Origin: Parelaphostrongylus tenuis
Taxonomy: Eukaryota; Nematoda; Chromadorea; Rhabditida; Metastrongylidae
Assembly (NCBI GenBank): GCA_019055375.1
Contig: JAHQIW010006012.1
Location: forward strand, 62,001 to 126,000
Reading direction: 5' to 3'
DNA: 64,000 nucleotides
Shown: one piece after another, positions 45,401 through 57,126 of the stretch
How positions within the stretch are numbered: position 1 is the stretch's first letter
Layout: every line of letters starts with the position of its first letter
The notes under the pieces: model-generated
The model's database searches: none
What the model was told of the DNA's origin: nothing
What the model saw: only the letters and a program-made list of their open reading frames with translations
Program-made: the position numbers and the translations under genes

Positions 45401-46337
45401 AACATGTATTTCTGTGGATTAAAAGTTATTTTGCTTCCGACTGATTTAATCTAGATTGTAAACAACTTTTGCGATTCTGCGACAGCAGCAGATATTTTTA
45501 GTGCAGAGCAATATAACAAACTGGGTCCTGAATCATTATATCTCTTCTGGCGAAAATCTTTTTCTCCATCTTCCGAATACACTTTCCACTTTTGCTTATG
45601 CTTGCTTAAAAGGCTGTGTATGATGCCACAACAAAGATTCAGGCCAAAATAAAATGTTTGATCTATTGAAAACCGACTAACGTTGATTTTTCATGACATT
45701 CAAATTCAAGCTAAGATCTAGGATACTGCAATTCTTTTATACAAAGGGATCTATCAAATAAGGTTGAGCAGTATGACAAAATACAGTGAAAATATTGCCG
45801 GATACATACTTATAGGTTATCTGGAAATACTAAATTTTCTTTGGCACCATGTGGTGCTTTAGGAAACAGTCACTAGATCTACGGATTCAGGGGCGAGACT
45901 GTTCAACAAATTCAGCGGCCAAGGCTTGTTCGCCGGCGGCCAACTCGGCCGTAGCTGGTCAACGTACTAAAATCAGATAATGGTAGATGATAAATGTGCT
46001 TCTCATATTGATGTGTCACAGAATTTGAAGTAAAAAAATCATCCGCTGCTCGAATCTTTATGGATGAGGAAATCTCTTCCAAAAGTGAGTTATTACTTTA
46101 ATGCAACCGTGTTGGTTTCTTTTTTATCTAAGCTAAACCTCTTGAGTACATGTGTTTTACGTTATTAATGTATTCAAACATTTAATGTGAGCAAATTCGT
46201 TTACTTTTTGAGTCTGGTTGTTGTCTCGTTGTCTCTTGCATTCCTTCTTGCACTTGAGCATGAGCACTCAAACTCGGCTTACATCGAAATTTTAAGACTT
46301 TTGTTTGTAATTTCTGATTTCCTTTCTAAGCAAAACA
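45401..46337. other. No intact gene; decayed exon-like block at 45890-45975 (minus)
   Basis: The block on the minus strand reads YVDQL, then after a one-base indel AELAAGEQALAAEF, paralogous to 2273-2373. The rest is unassigned. The plus open frame 46187-46456 has a hydrophobic start but no paralogue, and it runs into the PLE fragment. Confidence 0.4.
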
Positions 46338-47762
46338 CGAGGTGTTACACAAACTTTTTTTCACAGCTGACGTTTCGGCGGTTCGCCTTCTTCAGAGCCT
46401 GGAAAGGTCAAAATGTCCGCAATCCAATCAGTCCAACACCTCCATTACTTCTTTAAAAGAAATCACCAGACCCAGATTTCAATCGCATACAAAATCAACT
46501 CTCAACATACTTACCGCTTTTTATATGAGTCCCACTGAGTGATTCGAGTGGAGATCACCGGAAGGAAATTACATAGGCTCGTAATGCACCCTACCCATCA
46601 AAACAACAGTCTTATATACTGGCTCAAATCACGTGTGATAACGAGGCATTCCTCCCTGCGGTTTATGGTTGGATTAGTCGTATCAATCCAAAACACTTCC
46701 GAAACCTTTCGCGCTGATGTTTTTTGTTCCTGCGCAAGAATGGTGACTTCAATCTGAAAATCATCTCCGTCGTGTTTCTGTTCTCTATGCATCCCTAACG
46801 GGGTATTCCGTCTATTAAGGCGTTTGTCAGCTAGGTGTTCTTCTATACGGGCATAGAGCGGCCTACCCGTTTCGTCAATATATTTATCGCTACACGCTTT
46901 GCAAGAGATTAGGTAGACTGTACCTACGCTCATGCAATCATCGCCTCTGCCATTAGAACATATTTTACTATCTTTCGTTGTACAGAGACGTTCATATAAG
47001 CGGTTGCGGACTAGTTGGCGTCTTAGAGTATTTGGTGGTATTTCATTAATAGCCACCAATTGCTCTGAGCGCGCTTCTTTCAAACAGCGTTTTATAGCTG
47101 TGCTTATCATTTGAGAAAAAAAAACGGGAGGATGAACGGGACTTTCCTCTCAATCGAGTTTTCGTTCGGAGGCGTATTATTTTCTCTAAATCTAAGCCGA
47201 GGGTTACAAATTCGTATCCGTTAGAAGTGGCTATTTCCCGAGCCAGTTTCACGGATTCTACTCTCTGCTCCTCCCCGGTACTTACATTGGCTGCTGTTCG
47301 AAACATGTTTCTAACTAGCGCCATTTTCGTATGTGAGGGATGAGAAGAGAGATAGTGAACCAGAATATTCTTACTATTTAGCTTCCGGTACCACTTTGTG
47401 ATGTAGCCGCTCCCGCTTAAGCTTATTTGCACGTTCAAGAAAGGGAGCCAATGATCTTTCGGTATTCACGTGTGAATTTTACATACTCTGACTGTTCATT
47501 CAGCAATCTAAAACAATTATCTAGCTCCTCTTGAGTGGAACAGATAACCAAACAGTCATCTATATACCTACAGTAGAGTAATGGCGGAAGATCCATCACT
47601 GGTGCCTCCACTATCGACATTAAGGCAATAGCTAGGCTAGATGCCAGTCGCTGCCCCATTACCAGCCCTCTGATTTGTGCGAAATAATTCCCGGACCATC
47701 TGAAGATTGAGCATTCTTTTGAAAGGACCATGAACTGCTCAATCGACAAGCCATACATGTTT
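46338..47762 (-). mobile_element. Penelope-like element, 5'-truncated copy of a second lineage
   Basis: From right to left on the minus strand: 47435-47758 holds RT motifs B and C (MGQRLASSLAIALM, YCRYIDDCLVI), 47046-47438 the linker, and 46598-47110 the GIY-YIG region. That region reads TVYLISCKACSDKYIDETGR with IEEHL and continues past LAQE into EVFWIDTTN and EECLVITRDL. Frames overlap through indels. The Gly of the YIG half is Asp here. A pseudo-LTR with a hammerhead-like motif follows at 46338-46440. The copy ends abruptly at 47762 inside motif-A-proximal sequence, a typical 5' truncation. It is closest to the copy at 62.9-64 kb, not to the array. Confidence 0.88.
46365..46399 (-). ncRNA. 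Hammerhead-ribozyme-like motif with canonical GUC
   Basis: The minus strand reads GGCT-CTGAAGA-A-GGCG-AAC-CGCC-GAAA-CGTC-AGCT. The cleavage triplet GTC is the canonical one. Stem I has four pairs including one G-U, and stem II is GGCG/CGCC. It is the best-formed of the set in this window. Confidence 0.6.
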
Positions 47763-49470
47763 ACAGCTTATTATATCTACTTTTATTTGTACTTAACTCG
47801 CGCCAAAACTCAATTTCAGCCTTTTCTTCTGCTTTTCCACGGTGCTTAGCTAAAGTGGGAATAATTTTTGAACAACAACTTTGAAGATTGTCGATGTGGT
47901 TTTAAGGATTCCACTAGATTATCTATCAATTCTTCCGACGGTTTTCCATCTCGTCATAGCTGTGAATGTTTCGGGTGGTGAAGTGCTGTAATTAACAAGC
48001 AGTATAGTTCAAATTTTCTATCCGAATAAACCTGCTCACATAGTGAACAAAACTCTCTCCAACCAAGAAACTGTTCCAATTGCCTGTGACAAAACATGGA
48101 AGCCCTCGACTAAATTATTTCATACTCAAGAATGGATACAACATTGGCGATGTTCTCTAACAAATCGATGAAGTTTCGTGAGGCGTCAACCGGATAATAA
48201 CAACTTTTCGTGAACCATAAAAACCTATTAATTTTTCCAAACATGGGACAATTCTTCATAAAGTTGATCTTCACATTCTCCCATGAATACTTTGAAGCAA
48301 GCAGAACCTCTTTTTTGCCCTACGTGAGAGTTTTGGACAAAACAGCGTCATATCTGACGTCACCTGAGGTGGAAGCTACAAAATACAATGACTTCTCGTA
48401 AATCATATGATACTTTTTCGAAATGAGAAGATTTGAAACGCGTACAATCTTGTTCACAGAGACTCTCTCTACAAAAAGTGACTCAAGAGTCATTGTTAGT
48501 GCTTCTGACTCGTTCAGTGTGCGTCACAGCCATTTCACGAGAACCTTGATACGTACAGGAAAGACTTTAGAAGATACTCACTATTTGAGCTTCTCAGACT
48601 TGTTTGGGAAGAATTATGCATTGTTGACAGGCTCTTCTGCGAAGCTCTAGTTCTTTAAGTATCGCAGTTACAGAAAGGATTGCTGCCGTTCTATAAATCA
48701 CTTCCCACTTCCTCAGAAAATTGACAAGTTGGTGAAAGTGCTTAGTCATCGATGGGAAAAATCATAGTAAACGTTTCCAAAAGACGTCATCATGCTCTCG
48801 ATTACACCACTAAAGTGGAGGCGACGGCAATAAGATCAAATGAATTTCAAGACAAGTGGTTTGAATTATATGAAGAAAACTGAGGCGAGCAAAAAAAGAA
48901 ATTCAAATCAAGACTAAGAAGGCCCACGAAGCCTAAGGTGGGATGGAGCACAAATCGAGATTCATGGCTTGTGGAATAAGACCATATCTGCATCTCAATG
49001 TTTGGTTGAACGCGAAAAACGAAGAGAAAAAGGAACTATAAAGAAGAGTGAGAGCAGCATAGGTGGCAAGGGATTTCGCAGCTCGTTGTAACAAAATCTT
49101 AACACGTTGACAAAGACGTCGAAATCCTACACGGCACGCGGCACCACTGCGTTGTGCGACGAGCGCTGCGGTCACAATGACGTTGTGGTAGTTTTTTAAT
49201 AAAATGGGGTAAATGGTAAAATATGATAGAAGGGACATCGCTGAAGCTATCTGTAGAAGGAACAATGGCAATGTCTTCTCCTAAAGCCTCGAATCTCGAG
49301 GGAAAAGGCAAGTACTAACTATAACGAACTCTGCTTGCAAAACGTTATCTATTTTCGTTAGTGCAATCAAAATAATGGTTTTTTGACGGGAAAAACTTAG
49401 TGGGAAAAAGGCATTTTTTTCTCTGGGATATCCTGAGAATCTGAGAGGATACTAGCACTGATTTGACACT
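47763..49470. other. No gene recognised
   Basis: Two adjacent plus-strand open frames (48210-48401, 48423-48650) and one minus-strand frame (48933-49271) have no motifs I recognise and no paralogue in the window to test them. They are left uncalled. Confidence 0.35.
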
Positions 49471-49474
49471 TCGT

Positions 49475-49598
49475 TGAACGATCGCGAGTTACTGTAGTGG
49501 CCAGACATTCATTCAGTCACCTCCAACGTGCCTGATGAAGTCGAATGGCGCATTTCCTAGAGACTGATAAGCGTCGAGAGCTTAACCTTGCTTCTAGG
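49475..49598 (+). mobile_element. SINE 3' part
   Basis: The sequence 'cattcagtcacctccaa', 'gaatggcgcatttcctag' and 'cgtcgagagctt' matches the SINE tail. It ends just before the prp-6 exon, in the same relation as at 21800-22065. Confidence 0.55.
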
Positions 49599-52500
49599 TG
49601 TTTCGCAAGACACTAGAGCAATTCCCTGCTTCTATTCATCTCTCAAAAGCTGCCATTATGTTAGAAGAATCAGATGATGCACGCGTATTGCTCACCCATG
49701 CACTGGAATGTTGTAAGTGAGTTCATTCCTGCTTTGAGTAGAGTGCATATTTTTACCGGTTCGTTATTTTTTCCTTTATCTTAAAAAATTACCTCTGAGC
49801 ATTAGTTGTTGAATTATCATTGAGTCTTGAAATATTAGTAGCAGGTTTCGTAAAGAAAAACCAACCATTTTAGTTCGAGTACCGAGCTTTGAACGGCCAT
49901 GGCATGTCTGGAAACGTATAAAAATGCGCGAATGTTCTTTACAAAACTCGAGAACATATTCCGATCGAATGTCAGATTTGACTGTGCTCTGCTTATCTAA
50001 AAAGACACTAGGTCAAAAGGATATGTTTGATAATATCGTACAGAAGATATAATCTAGCGATCATTGTTCCAACGGTGTGGTGAATCAGTGAATGACGGGA
50101 AACTCAATTATGCGTGGTGTAGTATGAGTCATTCTGCACCTCAAAATTCTGTTTTGTGACTTTTTCATATCCGGAATTCAGGCTTTAACAGCCTTAACTG
50201 CAAATATGGTGGATTTGAATCGAGAACATTGGGTGGAGGATGTCGTCGACGCCAAACGAGCCGGTTCACGCTCACTTGTCAAGCCATAATGTTATTCATT
50301 TTGAGGTCTTGTATTCACTAAGCTCTGTATGCTCCATGAGATAGATCGGCATTTTTCTCATATGCGGCTACTTTTCTGAAAATATTATCTTCGTTAATAC
50401 TGAATTTGATATGGGACTGTTTAAACCTTCTTGTTATCGGCACTGGTGTAGAAGACGGAGACAAAAAGAAACGTAGTTGGAAGATGCAGACTCTTTTGCA
50501 AGACAAGGTATGACAATCATTCTTCTATGGCTACGCAGGTCAAATTATAGACCCTTAGACGTCTCAGTGATAAATAAGACCACATCAGTATGGTAAAGAT
50601 TAAGAAATTTCAAGATGTTTAATTGAGGAAGTAGAACTCTGGGATTTCAGATTTTGTACCCATTTTTAGGGACGCTAGCGTGTACCCCTGCGGTTTACGC
50701 TCAGGCCTTGAAGACCATCAAAAAACGTCAGGGCATTTGCCTCGCAACTGCTCATTTCGAAAAGACACAGGGATTATCATTTGTTTATTTTGTATTTTTG
50801 CTTCATATATTGGTTAGATTAAGGCGTATTTGGCGTAGTCGTCAGGGCTGCTCTGCGTCGCACACAAGGTCGATGGTTCGATCTCGCGCTTAAGGCACAC
50901 CGTGCCATGCATCCTTCCGAGGTCACTAAATCGGTACTGATCTGGCCGCAGACTTGTCTGTGAGGATGTGCAACACTGACTGGATACAGCGGGAGGCCAG
51001 CCATTGTAAATGCGAGATATGCATTCATTGACCTCAAACGAAGTTAAAAATTGAAGACAAATTCATTGTGCATCCCTTAGGGATTGATCAGCACCGAGAG
51101 CTTTTTCTTTTATTGGCTAAATTCCAAAACATAAATACTTTTACATTTAGTGAGGAATATGAGGCACTTCTTGCCGATGCGACCACTTCTTTTCCAAAGT
51201 TAAAGTTTTATGGCTATTATAGGCAAAATCGAGATAATTACATGGTGATGTCTCAGGAGCTAGGTTAAATCTCGCTTGGGTCTGCTTTAGTATACTTTAT
51301 TCCTTGGTTTATTAAGGATGATTTCTTTTCTGAAATTATGCAGAAAGAGTACGTAGGACCATTTTACATGTTCCCAACTATTGTTTCAAAAAAAAAAAAC
51401 TGCATTACGATTCTATCAATTGTTCTCGGCGAAGTTCTCACTCGTCTACTACTTTTCCATGCATTTGAACATAAAGCCAGCTCTGAGGGCATTTGGCATT
51501 ACTGCAGTTAAGTTGGAATCAACGAACAACGAATTTGCACGTCTACGTCGTCTTCTTGAAAAGCTCGACGCAACTCTCCTTCAGCGCGGATATGGATTAA
51601 GAGTGTTCGGCTCAACTGGTGCCTGGATGACCTGGAGAAGGCGAATGAATTAATCAGAGAAGGACTTGAGAAGCAGCCTCAGTTACTGTTTCTCAGGAAT
51701 TCTAGGAAAAGGTAACTGTGCTTGTGGTGATTCTCGTCGAATATAGGAGGTCTATAGGACTCAATTCTAGGTATACAGATTTCGCAGAACTTTACATTAT
51801 GTGGGGACAAACCACTTTTCAAGAGAATAGCTATGACCAAACTAGAAAAACACTTTACTGAAGGGGTTGAATTTAACAGATTTAAGGTCAGTCATGAATA
51901 TTTCAGACTTTCATTGTTTGTCCAAGATCAGAAAATGCCGTAGTGTTGTTCCTTTATAGCTGTTACTAAGTCGTCTAGAAGAGTCGCAAAAACAAATAAT
52001 CAAGGCGAGATCTTATTTGGAAAAGGTTGGTCATTTTTAATTTTTTTTATAAAACAACGTGTGCAGTCTACATTTGTCAGATTCAAATAGTTACCTCCAC
52101 AGCCAGGCTATCCTCGAGATTTTAAGTGGACTCGCTCAAACAGTATTCTACGACGTTCAAGAGGAAGACAAAAAAACAAAATGGTTGCTAGAAAAACTGT
52201 ATTCCGCACAGTGAGGAAAAGAAACACTAGGAAGACAGATTGAAAAGTTATTTCGAAAGAGTGAATAATAGATAAGAGATTTAATTAACAGCTAGAAGAT
52301 TTAGAGGCCTGACTCTTACCTCTGGCTTACGTGATTGATTCCTTGGTGGTAGGTAGTTTTGTTAGTCAGGAAGTGAGAAATGAATCTGCAAGAGGCAGTT
52401 TTTGCACCACTGTGAGCTACACCTTTCGATAGGGCGATCAAATGGTGCTGACCTATACCTTTGACGATTTATTGATCCTCCTTCACAGTGTTTTTTTTTT

Positions 52501-53690
52501 CACTGTGCGGATCACAACACTTCTAGCGGTGAACTCGCTTTTTTCGTGTCTTCGTTTTTTGAGCGGCGTAGAATACTGGTTGAGCAAGTCTCCTTGCATT
52601 CTCGAGGACAGCCTTGTTGTGGTATTCCATATGGGGTTCGTTGTTGACTGCTGGAGAGTTAGAGCTGGTCTAGCCTCACCAGCTGCAACGAGCATCACAA
52701 CCACTTGGCCATAGCGCCCTCGTAATATAAACTCTACATTCAAGAAATGTGAACATATGATTCAAACGATGAAGACATAACGTTATGCATAGGTCTTGAT
52801 ATGATTCATACTAAGGATGACGGACAGCTAAGTGTAGATTTATCTCACAATCTTCAAAGATATATGGTCTCGATTTTGTTGAACCCAAAGGATTCACGCA
52901 TTAAGAATCGTATACGTAATCCACCAAATGAAGAAGTCTGGTTAGAGTCAGTTGGCTACGCGCTCTGGCTTTCGTGAACTTGCGTCGAAAAGGCTAGTTC
53001 GGGCTCTACAGGAATGTGAGAGTTCAGGCAAGTACACTCACTTTGCTTAAATTTAAGGTCGTCATGCAGTGAGTTGGGATTTGCAACAAAGATGTGAAGT
53101 GTCGTTCCTCAAAATGTGCTCGTTCAACCCAATCCTCTTTGAAGTTGATAAGAATATCGGTTGAGAATTATTGTAGCAACATGATAGTTTAGGGCGACTT
53201 TGAGCTGAAGCAATCTGGATGGAGAAGCAACATGGTCGACGTGCGAAGTCGGTTGACGCTTTGGAGCGATGCGAGCATAATTTGCATGTATAAGTAGCAG
53301 CTGCACGGTTGTTTTAGGCTAAACAAAAGGCAGTATTTTTGTCTCGAAGTTTTATTTTATGGTATATTCTTGACGAGTGATGGCATTTGGGTGAAGAAAG
53401 CTCGAGAATGGTTTGAACGAGCTATTAATGTTGATCCTCATTAATGAACGCATGCCCACATTGTTACAAGTTTAAACTGCTAGCAGGCACGACGAATTTA
53501 TAGCATAGGATTATCGAACAGAATTTTTGAACTTACTGAATTGACAATTTTGGGTCAGCAAGAGAAAGTGGTGAAGAAATGCGAGGTAGCAGAGCCAAGT
53601 CATGGATAATTATGGGTATCGGTGTCAAAAGACCCGAAACAGGCGGAAAAAAGCTCGAGAAATTTCAAAAACTCCTGTTAATAATCCAAC
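49599..53690 (+). pseudogene. prp-6 (PRPF6) multi-exon pseudogene
   Basis: Exon pieces in the family's order: 49599-49716, open, VFRKTLEQFPASIHLSKAAI then LEESDDARVLLTHALECC; about 50200-50300, VDLNREHWVEDVVDAKRAGS then a one-base loss; about 51490-51715, LESTNNEFARLRRLLEK then, in another frame, ARIWIKSVRLNWCLDDLEKA; 51956-52025, LLSRLEES and IKARSYLEK; about 52905-53022, NPPNEEVWLESV then, in another frame, LASKRLVRALQECESSGK; 53215-53300, RCEHN; 53391-53490, VKKAREWFERAINVDP then a stop, with the acceptor AG changed to GG; and about 53550-53690, the C-terminal exon. Frameshifts, stops and a lost acceptor make it non-functional. The first exon is still open. Confidence 0.85.
50826..51112 (+). 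mobile_element. tRNA-derived SINE in a prp-6 pseudogene intron
   Basis: The A-box region is tggcgtagtcg near 50831 and the B box ggttcgatctc is at 50875-50885. These are followed by the same body as at 54.2-54.5 kb and the tail gggattgatcagcaccgagagctt. It is nearly full length. Confidence 0.75.
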
Positions 53691-54199
53691 AAAGTTAGTA
53701 TAAGCAGTAGGAACGGCGTGTACCAGCTGGGATACACGGTTATTCAAAAGCCTTTCTTGCTGTTCAAAAGCTTTCTCTTAGACATACATCAATTATTCTA
53801 AAGCTCAATTTTCTACAATCTCAATTATCTGTTCAGTTTCGAAAGAAGACTTCATTAAGCTGCAGCATCAAAAATAAAATTATGTTTCACTCTCAATTTT
53901 CTTTATTTGTTCTGTTGGGGCTTCGATATGGTTCTTTACTGAAATTCTAATAGTCATTAGACAGCTCAGATTTGGGTTTTGCTAATCTAGTTGATTTTTT
54001 GGAAGGATATCACAGGACTCTATAAGGGCGAAAAAAATATCACATTTCACGCCTACAATGTTACCCGGCAGCTTGGACGTCGTAGGTGGTTTATTGATAA
54101 TTATAGGTCAAGTTTATATTCAGAAGTATCTTATCGTTACACAAAAATGGAATGTCACAAATTAACCTTTTACAAAGGTTTTCGATATAAAGAATTATT
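53691..54199. other. No gene recognised
   Basis: The open frame 53991-54209 shows no recognised motif. Confidence 0.35.
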
Positions 54200-54503
54200 A
54201 AAAGGATAAAGGATAAAGCTCTGGCGTTGATCGATCCCTGAGGGATGCGCCATGCATTCGACTTCAATTTTTAACTTCGTTTGAGGTGACTGAATGCATA
54301 TCAGGCCTTTACAATGACTCGATGTGGCCTCCCGTTGAACCGAGTCAGTGCTGATTATCCTCCCAGACATGTCTGAGACCAATCTGGTTCCAATTTACCG
54401 ACCCCGGAGGGATGGATGGCTTGGTGAGCCATGAGCGCGAGATCGAACCATTGACCTCGTGTGCGACGCAGAGCACCTCTGACCACTGCGCCACATGACC
54501 GCC
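54200..54503 (-). mobile_element. tRNA-derived SINE, full length
   Basis: On the minus strand the 5' end carries an RNA polymerase III A box (tgtggcgcagtggtc, 54481-54495) and B box (ggttcgatctc, 54439-54449). A body of about 190 bp without a coding frame follows. The 3' end, gagctttatcctttatcc, is a short tandem repeat. There is no cloverleaf 3' half, so it is not a tRNA gene. It is the best reference copy in the window. Confidence 0.8.
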
Positions 54504-56631
54504 AAAGGATAATTACCTGTTATGAAATCCTTCATTTTTCTACGGTAATATCACGTCCTTGTAAAGAGTCAACGAACTTTGAACCCCTATTATGCATTTG
54601 TATCGCCTGTCTTGCGAGAACCAACACATCTTGTACTGCTAAACGTTTCTAATAGAGGTCTATGTGGAGGTAAATCTAATATGTAGCTTGAGTGACTGTA
54701 GGAAGAGCGCGCGTTCTCTTGTGTATGATAAGGTCGTCCTCTATCAGCACCCATATTCATGAAACGTATTTTCCGCTCTTTCTGGACATTTTGTTAGTTA
54801 TTAGATAGCTTAAATCTTGAAATATGAAAGGTGCATTTTATTTTCTGAAAGGTTTTATTCTGTACTGTAATGGTGAAAGAGAAATGTTATTTAACGCTCA
54901 GGCATTTTTTGATAAACAAAGCTTTTCCTCAAAAAGCTCAACATTTCTTAGATAACACAACTCTTGGTAAATTTGACAGTGTTCTTGGTTTTGAAAGAAA
55001 TCTCTTTATTGCGCTGCAATATTGAAATTATGATTGGATCTCACATGCGCCTCGCATGCCTTCCATCGGTATGTGCATGTATATTGCAGCAATGGCATCA
55101 AATCGTTATTCAATAATCAGTCGATAGCTCAACCCTCGAAAATTTCGACAGTGTGCTTGCTTTTGGAAAAAAATCTTTTTACGAGCTGTAGCAACAAGAA
55201 TCAAATTGTGTTGTACATCTGAGTATTTTTCGCTAGACAAGGCCTTTCTCTCAGGCTTTCACACCCATTCGATAGCGCATATCTCAACAATTTCAAGGAT
55301 ATCTTTAGTTTTTGGCAAAGACTTCTTGCTGCGTCGTTACTGCCAAAAAGAATATTGAGTTATGCACTCGTTGCGCACCGCACACCACATGTAAATTGTG
55401 CTGCTCAATCGACACGGCGTTGAGTGTGAGACTCAATAATGTTTTAGCTGTAACCATGCATTAAAATGTCCTTTCTAAAAACCAAAACTATCATTAAGAT
55501 TGCTGAGCTTTGGACTATTGAATAGTTACTGAACGTTGAATGAAGACCTCTGTTCAGCGAAAGGTGCGTGAGGTGAAAGAAAATCTGGTTCTTATATTAT
55601 ACCTCTGCTATCAACCTCTCTTTTACAGACCCGCTCAAAACAAAGTAATCTGATCAGGATATGGCTTGCCTTATCCTTACATTATACTCACCTGTGAACC
55701 TTTCCACCGGCTTTGTTCACCGACCAAGTCACGGAGTGTGGGGGGATCGATTGCATTTGAATATTGTTATTCAGTTAGGAATTTCTTCACCACATCGGCA
55801 CAAACTTCGGATGAAACGTAGACTCTGATGCTATCGAAAATTATCTACACGCTGAGATATGCATTTGGTGCTTCCAGCGATTTTACTCGTAATAAAAATG
55901 AAGACAAAAAGCGCGAAGGAAGAAATTTTTATTCTGGATGGTAGAGCGGTTCAAAGGGTGTTGTAAAAATGGTCGACGTGGATTTGTAGCCAGAGATTTA
56001 TGCTATCGAAAGACTACTAATACTTTTGTGAAAGGCTCCTGTCCAGCAAATGAGATAGGCTTGAAAATTGGTCGTCATCTAACATATAAGTACCAAAATT
56101 TTTACTTCATTTTTACACTATAGTGTAAAAAGCATTTGTAAAATAAAACGCACTCTTCAGATTTCTGATATTCAAGCTTTCGAATAATTACTAAACCTCA
56201 AGAAGGAATAAAAAATGCCTTTTTGAATATGGGTGCGGGTGGGGGAAAAGTATTGAAAATATTTCTCTGGAGACACATATTTCAAAGAGCTTGCATAATG
56301 TTTCTGAACCTTTTATTCAAACACTGTTGTCCCTTCCCACTCAGAATTCCTCCATTCTTCATAAGTACTCAACCTTTTCTCACTTACATCACTCTGAATA
56401 GTTGGGAATAAAGGAATCATCGGTATAAACTTAGTTATAGTGAGAGTTATCGATAAACACGTATCGAGTACAGCATGTATAATAATTTTTAGAAATCTAG
56501 TTGTTCTTCAGGTTTTCATTACTATGACGACTCTTGGGTCTTGCATAATACTAGGGAAGAGCAAAACTAAAAATTTCCTTTGTGATTTCCTTTGTAGAAC
56601 GCAATACACTTAGGATCAATTCAATCTGGAT
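54504..56631. other. No gene recognised
   Basis: AT-rich sequence with short open frames (54461-54652, 55034-55222, 55938-56123, 56223-56411) and no motif, paralogue or repeat structure that I can support. Confidence 0.35.
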
Positions 56632-57126
56632 GGAGGAGTGGCATGGTCGACGTGTGAAGTCGGTTGACGCTTGAAGCGATGCGAGCATAATTTGCATGTA
56701 TTAGTAGCAGCTGCACATTATTCTGAGCTGAACGAAAAGCAGTATTCTTGTGTCGAAGTTTCAATTCAGTAAATGCTCGATGACTGATGGTATTTAGGTT
56801 AAGAAAGCCCGGGATTGGTTCCAACGAGCTATTAATGTTGATCCTGATAATGGAGATGCATATGCACATTGTTACAAGTTTGAGCTGCTACTAGGCACAG
56901 AGCTATTTTGTGACGAATTTATAGCGTAGGGTTTACGAACGGAATTTTTGATCTCACTGAAATCAGATTTTAGGATGAGCAAGAGAAAGTGTTGAAGAAA
57001 TGTGAAGAAGCGGAGCTACGTCATGGACAATTATGGGTATGTGTTCCAAAAGACCTGAAACATTGGCGGAAGCAAACTGGAGAAGTTTTGAAAACCGTTG
57101 TTAATAATATCCCGATTCCGTCATAG
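56632..57126 (+). pseudogene. prp-6 (PRPF6) C-terminal exons, best-preserved copy
   Basis: The first exon (56632-56755) carries RRVKSVDA, then a one-base loss, then RCEHNLHVLVAAAHYSELNE. The second (56798-56902) is open: VKKARDWFQRAINVDPDNGD and AYAHCYKFELLLGTE. Its donor has changed from GT (GAG|GTATTT in the 8.1 kb copy) to CT. The third (56974-57126) is open for 51 codons to the natural stop: DEQEKVLKKCEEAELRHGQL and VPKDLKHWRKQTGE. This matches the C-terminal HAT repeats of PRPF6. The frameshift and lost donor indicate a pseudogene, though the last two exons are intact. Confidence 0.85.

Noticed and set aside
48210..48650. Possible two-exon gene from adjacent open frames
   Set aside because: No recognisable motif, no paralogue to test frame conservation and no clear splice pair. 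Chance frames of this length are common in the window.
51068..51268. Open frame as a separate small gene
   Set aside because: It starts in the SINE tail. The part after about 51120 (EEYEALLADATTSFPKLKFY) may be another prp-6 exon, but the match is too weak to call.
54421..54503. tRNA gene suggested by A and B boxes
   Set aside because: There is no acceptor stem or 3' half of a cloverleaf, and the same boxes head a multi-copy 300 bp repeat. It is a SINE.
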